NCBI RefSeq assembly: GCF_000002865.3
Contig: NW_001865077.1
Span: 79,820 to 143,819, forward strand
Source of the DNA: Monosiga brevicollis MX1
Taxonomy: Eukaryota > Opisthokonta > Choanoflagellata > Craspedida > Salpingoecidae
Direction of reading: 5' to 3'
Length of the DNA stretch: 64,000 nt
The position numbers and the translations under genes were made by a program. Under the pieces are notes generated by a model. The model saw only the letters and a program-made list of their open reading frames with translations. It did not search any database and was not told the DNA's origin. Of this stretch, positions 50,262 to 60,154 are shown in pieces (position 1 is the stretch's first letter; the number at the start of each line of letters is the position of its first letter).

Positions 50262-51293
50262 ATGGCTGACCTGTACCTTGATGTGCGTGGCAGAAGCTGT
50301 ATGGAGATTCCGATCAAGGAAATCGATGCTCGACGCATCAATGTGCCACCAAGTCCCGTGCTTCAATACTGTGGTATGATTGTTGTTGATCCCGACTGCG
50401 AGCGAACGTTTGTGTTGAATGAATCGTCAGAGTCCTTTTTTAAGTTCAAATTTGCGCTTGCATCGCTGTGGCCAACCGGCACGGAGCACATCCACAAACA
50501 GCTTCAGGCCACGGGCGAGAAGGAGACTCGCATGTGGACCAAGCAGGAGCTGAAAGCTGTTCGCAATTGGTACATAAGCAGACTCAAGATCATTCCGACT
50601 TTTCCTATTCCAGATGATGACTTCTTGGGTGAGACCAAGGGTATCCTGCAGCGGGCTGCCCTGGAGGAAATTGAGCGACGCAAGAGTGGAGAACGGCCCC
50701 CCGAATATGACGGGTCGCCCGTCTGGTGTGTGCCAAACGGTCGACCTGACTACATGCCTTGCGATGCCCATGTCCACGAGCAGCCTGTGGCGGCAGCCTT
50801 TCGCAAGCTGCGACAAGAGGCTATGAAGGATGGCTTCGAAGATCGCGTTTCAATGATGGCGAGTCCGATCGAGCAGGAGTTTACCTTTGTCACAACAACA
50901 CCCGATGGCGGGAAGTCCCTGTCCAAGTTTTTCGTTCTCCGCCTCAAAGACGCGAAGGACATGAAGGGTTTTGCTCCCAAGGGCTGGCAGTTTAGGCAAG
51001 GTGAATGGGTGAGCCCCGAGAGTATCGCTACAGGCCTCATGCCCATGGGCAAGTACGGCGCCTTTCTGCGCTTTGCTACTGCCGAAGAGTGGCGCAGCGC
51101 GCTGGGTGAGATCCGGTCCCGAGGCGTTCGAGACACTGCTGCCGAGGAGCAGATTCCAGTCGGCGATCTTGCTTCCAAGAATCCAGTCGACGACCCTGAC
51201 CTTCCTGGCGAGTTGCAGCGCCTGTCGACAAGCGTAGACGCCAGCATTCCCCCCACACCAGGAGACATGCCCACACTGCCAGGGACTGTTTGA
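50262..51293 (+). CDS. Nudix-like paralogue 2, shortened and with degenerate Nudix box
   Basis: An open frame from the first usable ATG, at 50262 (MADLYLDVRGRSCMEIP), to TGA at 51291-51293. It aligns along its whole length with paralogue 1: LQATGEKETRMW, YDGSPVWCVPNGRPDYM, SKFFVLRLKDAKD and PMGKYGAFLRFATAEEW. The Nudix core reads AAFRKLRQEAMKDG. Two of the three box glutamates are therefore replaced, by Lys and Gln, so metal-dependent hydrolysis is doubtful. About 55 N-terminal residues are missing because the upstream region carries stops. The C-terminus is longer than in paralogue 1 and Pro-rich. It is either a decaying copy or a non-catalytic relative. Confidence 0.6.
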   Translation: MADLYLDVRGRSCMEIPIKEIDARRINVPPSPVLQYCGMIVVDPDCERTFVLNESSESFFKFKFALASLWPTGTEHIHKQLQATGEKETRMWTKQELKAVRNWYISRLKIIPTFPIPDDDFLGETKGILQRAALEEIERRKSGERPPEYDGSPVWCVPNGRPDYMPCDAHVHEQPVAAAFRKLRQEAMKDGFEDRVSMMASPIEQEFTFVTTTPDGGKSLSKFFVLRLKDAKDMKGFAPKGWQFRQGEWVSPESIATGLMPMGKYGAFLRFATAEEWRSALGEIRSRGVRDTAAEEQIPVGDLASKNPVDDPDLPGELQRLSTSVDASIPPTPGDMPTLPGTV

Positions 51294-51864
51294 CTGAAAC
51301 TGCTAATTCAAGCGACGCTGTTTTGAAGTCTCTCTTCTCAGTCAATACCGGACTCAAACGCTCCCCTCCTCGGGCTCCCATATACACCTTGTCCTCCGTC
51401 TCGCTCCCTATACTTGTTCTCCCTAGCTCCCACATACACCATGTTCTCCCTCCAACTCCCATACACACACGCTCCCATACACACCCGCTACACACGCTCC
51501 CATACACACACGCTCCCAGAGGCAGAGAAGAGAGATCGAGAGCCATGAGAGACAAAGAGAGAAAAGAGTAATAATGTAAACGATATTCACCAAAGAGAGG
51601 AAACGACGCATTGAAAATTACCACAAGAGAGACAAATGTTTAACAACAGAGACGAGGAGACGAAGACAGAGACAGAGACGAAGACAGAGACAAAGTCGAA
51701 GACAGAGACAGAGTCGAAGACAGAGACAAGAGTCGAATTGATCGACACAAAGACAGAGGAGGCAGAGGCAGTGAACAGAAGGCAGAGGCAGAGACGAAGA
51801 CAGAGCCAGAGAACAGAAGGCAGAGCCAGAGCCAGAGCCAGAGAACAGAGGTATAGTGGCAGCG

Positions 51865-51911
<47 letters not shown>

Positions 51912-52638
51912 AAAAAGAGAGAGCGAGAGAGACAGAGACAGAGCGAGAGAGAGAGAGAGAGAGAGAGTCACAGAGAGAGAGAACAAACAAAAACCACAGC
52001 AGTTACATGTACATTCTTAGGCATTGCATTGTTGGTTTGTGGCCACAACAGCAGTTGTGTCTGGGTGTTTGTTTGGGAGGGACGACGGGGCGCCGAGTTG
52101 AAACGGCAGCGCCCGCGGATTTGAGCGCGCGAGTCGGCGGCGGAGAAGGGCGTCACTCTGGCCTGGCCACTTTCGCTGCTGCCTGGCTTTTTTCCAGGAT
52201 ACTCTCCGTGTCAAGTCTGACTGGTCGGTTGGATCTGCAACCCAAGGCGTTGCTCGGAGCAAGAGTGAGTTGAAGTGGCGGTCGTCGTGTGATGCGTTGA
52301 CTCGTCGACAAGACGACTCGGGGTCCCGGGGGTGGGATGAACGGCTTTGCCGCCCCCTTGAGACGCCTTTTCATGCCTTGCCACTGCCCATGTGTGCCAG
52401 TGCAATTTGCTTGTTTGGCCTTGGTGTTTTGCGTGGGCGTTGTGTCCCCCTGACGCCACAACAAGAAGAACACGTCGACGATCCTTTTCCTTCTTGCACT
52501 GTTGATGGATCGCCGTGCTCCCAGGTGTTTGATCCTCACCCCCTGCTGATGCTCTGCACTGATCATGCCATGGGCTCTCTAGGTATCGAAAAAGCCTTGC
52601 GCATACACCCTCCTCCTGGTTGCAAACCTTACACCAAC
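51294..52638. other. Repeat-rich spacer before PDK1
   Basis: Contains CTCCCATACACACA repeats (51430-51515), GACAGA/GAAGACAGA repeats (51655-51860) and (GA)n (51868-51975). The plus-strand frame from 52270 that runs into the kinase's first exon is probably 5' UTR. Confidence 0.6.
51655..51975. repeat. GACAGA- and GA-rich repeat
   Basis: Imperfect GACAGAGACGAA units followed by (GA)n. Similar in kind to the array at 15.6 kb. Confidence 0.9.
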
Positions 52639-54902
52639 ATGGCCGAGGCTACTTTGTTCAAGATTCGCGAGCCGGATCCACAAGAGCAGGATGCAGTCTA
52701 CAAGGAGCAGCGCGCCAAGGGCAAGAGCGAAGTGTACAGTCGCGCCTTTGCCGCCAAAATCCACGAAGGCGAGGTCTTTGCTCGTTACTTTGCCGAGCTG
52801 CGGTGAGTACGCCCATCTCCCAACCCTGTTCAACTTTGCAAGCAGTGCTTCCCCAGAGTCCCATTCTTCTTCTCATCCTTGCCGGTGGGACCGTGACTGC
52901 ATGTGGTTGCAGAGAACGCCGCCATTTAGCCAATGACTCATCCAGCTCCAAGTCGCTCAACACGGACAAGTCCGTTCGCAAGGTTTGTGCCCTCGATCCC
53001 GTCTTCTTACTCACCATCTCCGTCCGCTCCCCCATCAGCCGCCAACGCGCCGTCTGCCCTTGTCTCCTCACTCTCGCAACCTGCGGGCCTTCTTCGCATG
53101 CCTTGCCTTGCAACTTATGTGTCCTATGTGTCCTTATTACGCAGGCAAAGAAACGTAGCCTTGCCGACTTTACCGTCTCCAAGCCCTTGGGCGAGGGGGC
53201 GTACTCAACCGTGTACATGGCCACGGAGAAGGAGACGGGCAACGAGTTTGCCATCAAAATCCTGGACAAACAACACATTCAAAAGGAAAAAAAGGAAAAG
53301 TACGTCATCACCGAGAAGGACGTCTTCAACGCCATGGACTCGCCTTTTATTGTCAAGCTGCACTGCACCTTCCAAGACTCGCTCAAGCTCTACTTTGTCC
53401 TCGAGTACTGTGCCAACGGCAACTTCTTGGACTGGATCCGCAAGCTTGACTGCTTCGACGAGGAATGTACGCGTTTTTACGTTGCAGAAATGGTGCTGGC
53501 ACTGGAACACATGCATTCTCGCCGTATCATCCATCGTGACCTCAAGCCAGAAAACATTCTTCTCGATGAAAACATGCACATCAAGCTCACCGACTTTGGT
53601 ACCAGTAAGATTCTCGACAAGGATGCCAAGAGCGATCGTTCCGACTCCTTTGTCGGCACCGCCTTTTACGTCTCCCCCGAGCTGCTCAATGACAAGGTGG
53701 CCTGCCGCAGTTCCGATCTCTGGGCCCTGGGCTGCATCATCTATCAAATGCTCTCCGGCGGTGTCCCCTTTCGTGGAGCCAACGACTATCAAACCTTTCG
53801 CAAAATCTCATCCGTCGACTATGACTTTCCCGATGCCTTTCCCGAGGCTGCCAAGGACCTGGTGAGCAAATTGCTGCAACGCGACCCGGATCAACGTCTG
53901 GGTGCCGACACGTGTGGTGGCTTTGCTGCCCTCAAAGAACACCCTTTCTTCGCGGGCATTGATTTTGTGCATTTGCGCGACCAAGCACCACCTCGTATGG
54001 AGGCCTACCTGCCCGCCACAAGCCCGGGGGATAAGCCTCTGCACGAGCACGATGCCGCCGATGATGAGCTCGCCGACATTGAGGCCGCCATCTACTTGAA
54101 GAACCTTGGCGGTATTCAGGTGCGTCGAGTCGTTGGCTTGCTTTCTCTTTTGTCGTTGTCCCTCCCCTCCCACAAGCACACTCATTCCTTGCCTTCACTT
54201 TTGAAACGGCTTTCATAGGTGTCACCAAAGGAAGCAGAACGCAAGACGAAACTAGAAGCACAACAAAGCTCGCCATGGTACGCTGCTGTCTAACGTCCGG
54301 GGCGTGTCGTTGTTGTGCGTCTTTCTCACAAGAAATCATGGCCTGTGCTGTCGGGCAGGCAAAAGTTCCTCAATCCAGGGGAGCTGATTGTAAAAACGGG
54401 CCTGATTGACAAGCGCAAGGGAATGTTTTCAAAACGGCGACAACTCATCCTTGTGGACACGCCTCGCTTGATCTACGTGGATCCCGACACCATGGAGCTC
54501 AAGGGCGAAATCCCGTGGTGCGTAGGCGGCGTGCATTGGGTCCTCGTCCATTCCTAGCCCATTGTTTAGTTTTCCCTTACTCCGTCCACAGACCATACTA
54601 TTGCGTCTCACTTTGGGTGGCACATGCGCCTACACATGTTTCCTTTGCCGCAGGTCGCTGAGCATAATGCCGCAGTACAAGAACATGAAGACTTTTTTTG
54701 TCCATACGGTATGAGTTTCACTCCTATTGTGTTGTCGGATAGCGTTGGCTCGAATGTACCTTCACCTCGCAATCCTGCCCTCGCGTCTGGTCGTTAGCCC
54801 ATGCGAACGTACTATCTGGAAGACTGTGAACGTGCAAGCATCACCTGGGTGGACGCCATCCAACAACTGCTCCGCCTTCAGAAGCGCCAGCAAAAGATGT
54901 GA
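52639..54902 (+). CDS. PDPK1: 3-phosphoinositide-dependent protein kinase 1 (PDK1)
   Basis: Seven exons (52639-52802, 52913-52982, 53145-54119, 54219-54277, 54359-54517, 54654-54708, 54798-54902) join in phase to 528 residues. The kinase domain shows LGEGAYSTVYMATEKETGNE (glycine loop), AIKIL (VAIK Lys), HRDLKPENILL, DFGTSKIL and the activation segment SDSFVGTAFYVSPELL. That segment matches the PDK1 autophosphorylation loop with its Ser. The C-terminal PH domain has LIDKRKGMFSKRRQLILVDT, LIYVDPDTMELKGEIPW and YKNMKTFFVHT, the PDK1-specific PH pattern. PDK1 binds PIP3 through the PH domain and phosphorylates the activation loop of AGC kinases such as AKT. The start at 52639 fits the first splice phase; a longer upstream frame lacks support. 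Confidence 0.96.
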
Positions 54903-55695
54903 AAAGAATGCTTCCACCTTGCTTCGTGTCCGCCTCCCCTCTTGGGGCTGCGCCGTGTTTTCTCCCGCCTGCACTGTTCTTTCGTTGTCTCAGTTTGTTC
55001 GCCCTGAGTTGTCGTGTGACGGCCCATCCTGACGCGTGCTTGGCATACCGCCTTGACCCATGATTGTTGACTAACCGCCCTCTTCTTGATTCCTTCATCC
55101 TTCATCGCTGTTTTTACTTCTTCTCTTATTTTTTTTTTTTTTTTTTGTCCTTTTGTCATCCCTCATGGCAATTGAGGAAGCTCGAGTCAATTTCAGGGCG
55201 GCTTCAGCAGGCATGTACAAACTGAAAGGAAAAGAAGACAAAAAGAGCAGACGACTGCGACCATTTCTGAAGATATAAAGACAATATTCGGACTGCACAC
55301 AAAGAGAGATCGCGGGCGTTGCATGAATAAACCCAAAAAAAAAAGAAAAAAAGAAAGGGAGAGAAAAAAAAAAAGAAAGAAAGAAGAAAATAAAAGGCAA
55401 CTCAAAAACTGTTAGAACAAGCATGACAGGACGCGTCACGGAAGACGGACAAGGAAACAATAAGACCCAGGTGGGAAAGTAGAAAAGTCACAACACCCTT
55501 AAGCACAAGACCACTTGAACACAGAGCAGAGAAGCCACGCGAGCCTGAATTAAAGACACGTGAAAGCTTGACAACAATGCACCAGCGGTAGCCCAAGGTC
55601 AAGCCAGATGAAGCGTGGCGCCCAGCGCCAATCGCAGCCTGAAACATGACAAAGACGACAGAACGGATGGATGATGGCCATGGAAAGCACTCAAC
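54903..55695. other. Convergent spacer, A/T-run rich
   Basis: T-run at 55129-55146 and A/G-rich runs at 55330-55390. It must hold the two 3' UTRs. No gene seen. Confidence 0.5.
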
Positions 55696-58183
55696 TTAAA
55701 ACATGTTCATGAGGGTGGCGTCGCCCGCCGCGTTGTCGGCATCATCGTCATCATCCTCGATGAACTCGAGATAGCCATCGGCGCCGCCTTCGTCGGCGGC
55801 GGCGACCTCGGGCGCGGGACCTTGCTCAAAGAAGCTGGTTGCGGCACGAGCTCCCATCTCGTAGTCATCGGCGCCGGCATCAGCGTAGTCTTCTAGGGAC
55901 TGGAGCTGTTGTTCTTCGTTGGTCGGCATGGGTTCGTCGCTGCCGCCGAAAATGTCGCCAAAAATGTCTTCTGTCGCGACCAGGTTATTGCGGCGCTGTT
56001 CTTCGGTCGTCATGGAGATGGCGGCTTCCGTTACCGGGGCTGGGGGCGGGGCGGGGCTGGTTGGTTCCTGGAGGGGCTGAACGTCCTCGTCATCCATAGC
56101 CACGGGTGGGGCCCAGGCTTCAGGACCATCCTCGCCAACGTCAAGGTAGCCGTCGTTGGTGGCCTCTTCTTCGGCGGCGGCACGGGCGCTTTCCGCACGA
56201 GCGCGGCCCAAGATTTCATCAATTCGGGCCTCTGCCTCGGCAATTTCCTCGGCACCACGGCTAAAAGTGGACTTTCCGCTGACCAGGCCGCGTTGCTCTT
56301 CGGTGCCCGGCATCTGCGACTCTGCCATTTCGAGATAGGCGTCATCGGCATTATCCTGGTTGACGGGCGCAGGGGTCTCGGCGGGTTCACCGTCGAGATC
56401 GAGATAGCCCGTTTCATGCACAACGGGCGATTTTGAGGGAGCCGGTGCGGCTAGAGAGGCGGCAGCACCCGCGTGTGACAACGGGGTGGCCTCTGAGGGA
56501 ATGGGCTCTTCATCAAAGTCAAGATAACCGTCAGTGTGTTCCACGGCCGCGGGTGGTGGTGGTGGTGGTGCCTGGCGCTCGGGAGCAAAGGCTGGTGTCT
56601 TGGCCAGGCGTGCCGTGTTGGATTCGGGTTGCGTGACATCAAGGTAGCCGTCGGTGTGGGCTGCTGCTTGGGGCTCCGTGACATCAAGATAGCCGTCGTT
56701 GTGAGCAACGCCAGCAGGATGGGACTTGTCCTGGGGCTGATCAACGTCGAGGTAGCCATCGTTGTGAGTAACGCCACCAGCCGGAGGGGCCTTGCCCTGA
56801 GGTTGCTCGACGTCCAGGTACCCGTCAGCATGCTCGAGGGGATGTTCCTCGTAGCTGGCGTTGTTAAGGAGGACGGCGGGACGGCCATCCGCTTCCACAA
56901 CGTCTTCCAGATAGCCGTCATTTATCATGGCAAGGTTGCTGCTACGGCCATTGGCGGCAGCACCCGATTGTTCCTGATATGCGCCGTTGGTCATGGCTGA
57001 GTGTGTGTTGCGGCGCGACGATGACTTGTCCTTGATTTCACTCTGTTCAGCGCGTGCAAGTCGGTCACCATGGATTTGGCGGGGGCATGAGCACATGGTT
57101 CAAGCGAATTGGGCTAAAAAAAGCGTTTGCAGCAAGATTTTTGACTTGATGGGAAGCGCGGGATGGACAACCAACCTTGGAGCGGCGACGGGATTCCCGG
57201 CGACGAACTTCACGGTCAATGGAGGTTTCCGACACCATGGGCCCAGCGGCAACGCCACCATCGTACCAAGCTTCTTTCTTTTCTTCGCGATATTCCTGGA
57301 CATCAGCGCTTTTGCTCGTCTATGCATCGTGTGGAGATTGTGAGGTGTGAGGCGCCAGCAAAGCGAGGCGAGGTTTTTCTCAGTGGGAGGTCAAAAAAAA
57401 AAAATAAAATAAAAAAGAAGTGTTGAGGCGTCTGGGTGCTGGCATCACCCACCTCTGGACCGATGCAGCCCCCAAAGCAGTTGGCAAGAATGAGGAAGAC
57501 TTGAGCGACAATCATCAGATAGATGCAAAGGCCCGGCTTCCAGGGATTGCAAAAGTGGTAGGCTTTCTCCGAGGTGATGTCGTACTCACAAGGCAAAGCC
57601 TGCGACAGGAAGCGTTCAACGCGAGTGAGCACGCCAATGAGAGAGAGGAAGAGGCAGAGAGAGACAGAGGAAGAGGCTGATGCGCGCAGCAAGAAGATAA
57701 AGGCAACAGATAGGAAGAAATACAAGCTGGTTATGGGCCGACGGGGGCGGGGAGATGTGAAACAACTTACTTTGGAATTGTCAAAGCCAAAGGGAAAGAT
57801 GATCATGGCCAGGAACAAGAAGAAGGCTATATTGCGCGGAAGGGAGGCAAACACGGCTAAATGAGCGGAGGCCGGCAACAACAAAGAGTGGCTGTGTGTG
57901 TTGTTGGAAAGGGGAGGGAGCGTGCGCCTGTCAGTCGGTGACTGTTTCTTTCTTCTCTCGTTATCATGGATCGAGCGCAGAAGAGAGAGACCCCCCCCCC
58001 CAAAAAAAAAAAAAACACATATAGAGGTTCACGACCCGATTCCCCCGTATCAAGTTCAAGACTCAGCTCAAGTCACGTCAGGTCAGATAGACCATCAGGC
58101 AGCCAGACGGCCCAACACACACACACACAGAAGGCTCTCCCTCCCTCTCTCTCTCTCCCTTTGTGCGTCATTGAATCGCGGAG

Positions 58184-58217
<34 letters not shown>

Positions 58218-58759
58218 CAAAACAAAACAAAGAAGAACAAAAGAACAAAAAGAAGTAGAAGAAGAAGAAGAAGACATCATCGTTGGATATGGCAGCCACT
58301 TTTCCGGGCGGAGGGGGAGGGGGAGGACATGAAAGGCAGAGGAAGATCGTGCTCGTGCTCGTACTCGTGTGCTCGTGCTCGTGCTCGGATGTTTGGATGG
58401 TGTAGCAGAGTGCGGGGCAACTTACTGGCAACCCAGGCAAGACGTTTGGCCCAGCGGAGCATCCAGTCACGGGCACGTTTGTGACGGGTGGCATGAGGTT
58501 TGAAGATGCCATCGATGCAGAGGCAGATGGCCAGGACCGTGGCCACGAGGACAAGAATGATGGCAAAGATGAAAAACACAAAGGCCGCCGTCCAGGCGGG
58601 GTGCGTTTCATACTCGCGGATGACGCTCACTTGCCGCGAGGGCGGGAAGCGCGACTTTGACACGATCCAACGCTCGTCCAAAAAGGCCACCCAGCTCAAA
58701 ATCGTCGCCACCACCAACAGTATACACCACGACCCCACCCAAAGCGCCCGCCGCGCCAT
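55696..58759 (-). CDS. Four-TM (LHFPL-like) membrane protein with ten YLD/YLE tyrosine motifs in its tail
   Basis: Five exons (58759-58426, 57856-57771, 57599-57453, 57319-57176, 57042-55696) join exactly in phase to 685 residues. Hydrophobic segments: ALWVGSWCILLVVATILSWV; AFVFFIFAIILVLVATVLAI; FASLPRNIAFFLFLAMIIFP; GLCIYLMIVAQVFLILANCF. The loop between segments 3 and 4 has Cys pairs (LPCEYDITSEKAYHFCNPW). The spacing resembles LHFPL/claudin-type tetraspans; this is inference. The last exon is an acidic cytoplasmic tail of about 448 residues with ten YL[DE] sites, mostly DGYLDV (for example HNDGYLDVDQ, HTDGYLDVTQ, HETGYLDLDG, TNDGYLDVGE, GADGYLEFIE), plus variants NGAYQEQ and NASYEEH. Acidic residues around tyrosine followed by a hydrophobic at +1 and +3 are typical of tyrosine-kinase substrates and SH2 docking sites. 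The SH2-SH2-PDZ gene lies head-to-head. Confidence 0.85.
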
Positions 58760-59736
58760 CTTGCCGACGCGAGGGCTTTACAGCCAATCAACACACACAC
58801 ACATATACGCACACACACACACGCGCGCGCGCTTGTATCACCACCGCACAACACAGCCCAAAGCCGCCGTGTCGAGGAAAAATGATCGCGGATCGAGTCA
58901 CAGAGAGAGAGAGAGAGGGAGAGAGAGAGAGAGAGGAAATGCAGAGGTAAGAGAGAGATAACGTAGACAGTCGATATCCTAGAGGTACTAGCTTCTCCAA
59001 GCATATCAGGCAGAGATGAGGTCAATGCCGACAAAGTTCACAAGCTTAAAACAAACACTATGAGGGACGTCATTTAGTAGAGACAAGGACCTCAGACGAG
59101 AACTGGGACAGAGAAGGATTCAGCACCTGGCTGCAACATACAAAGAAAAAATGGGTGGGGCGGAATTGCTTGCAAGCAATTTACAGCGGGCGAGGTTCGT
59201 CGCACAACAAGAGAGAGAGAGTGTGTGTGTGTGTGAGTGTGAGAGAGGGAGAGGGAGAGGGAGAAACAGAAACACAGACGCTTTGCCCTGATGTGCGTGA
59301 CCTGACAGCAAGCGCGCACACACACACACACATACAGAGCGACAGGGGCAATGGACTGCCCGCATCTGACCTGCACACGGGTCCGGTCCGGAGGCTTTTG
59401 AGAGCCAAAGGCAAAGGGCATCCTAAAGGGCATCCTTTAGGGCATCCTAAAGGGCATCTTAAAGGGGCATCCTAAAGGGGAAGTAAGGGGGGAGCCGTAT
59501 TATGCAAAGCGTGATAAAGGGTATACTAAGGCATGGGTGTGGACTTGTTACACTTTGTTACACTGATGGTAGTCGCTTTCTCTCTTGCCCTCTTTCACTT
59601 GGTAGTGGAAGCCTTTTGCTGGACACTTGAAGTGTATTTGCCTGGTGTGGCACCAAGAGTCGGGGTACGATACGAGCGATTGCTGGTCAAGTCATTTTCC
59701 ATTTGCTTCTCTCGTCTCTATTGCTGGCCACGAAGA
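58760..59736. other. Divergent intergenic region between the tetraspan gene and the SH2 locus
   Basis: Contains AC runs (58790-58830), (GA)n (58898-58935), GA and GT runs (59208-59265) and a short tandem repeat (59407-59478). Probably a shared promoter zone. A frame running into the small protein at 59737 begins at 59533 but looks less likely as its start. Confidence 0.5.
59407..59478. repeat. Short tandem repeat, unit about 13 bp
   Basis: About six imperfect copies of AAAGGGCATCCT with one inverted-like TTTAGGGCATCC junction, in the spacer upstream of the SH2 locus. Confidence 0.85.
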
Positions 59737-60057
59737 ATGAGCAGTCATGCCCTTGACGAGCTCACGGCTCTATTGGAGCAGCATGTAGATGATCCGGAAT
59801 TCAGCTTCACCAAGGCCATTCGCACATTTCAACCAACATTTGTCCGTGAGAATGCTTTTATCATTGACGGGTGTGTTGAGTTCCACCCAGACTTAGAGGT
59901 GGATGAAAAGGCAGTAAAGCGATTCCAACATGTTTGCGTTCTTCGCAGGCAGATCATGTCTCAACTCCAACAGCAAATGGAGCAATTTGATCGATGGTGG
60001 ACGGACAGTATGCCCAATCAGCTGCAAACCGAGGACCAACAAGACCAGGTCCAATAA
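59737..60057 (+). CDS. Small predicted protein, or first exon of the SH2-SH2-PDZ gene
   Basis: From ATG 59737 an open frame of 106 residues (MSSHALDELTALLEQHVDDP to QDQVQ) ends in TAA at 60055-60057. It looks coding: helical, charged, no low complexity. I recognise no domain. It ends only about 100 bp before the ATG of the SH2 gene on the same strand. A weak donor at 60048/60049 and an AG near 60124 would join it in frame to the SH2 gene. So it may be that gene's true N-terminus and not a separate gene. Confidence 0.5.
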   Translation: MSSHALDELTALLEQHVDDPEFSFTKAIRTFQPTFVRENAFIIDGCVEFHPDLEVDEKAVKRFQHVCVLRRQIMSQLQQQMEQFDRWWTDSMPNQLQTEDQQDQVQ

Positions 60058-60154
60058 TCGCTCTTTGTATGGTAAAAATTTATGTTTGCGACAATAACAT
60101 GTTTAAATTGAGCTTGCATGCTAGCATTATTTTCTTTTTCATTCACCTGCCAAA

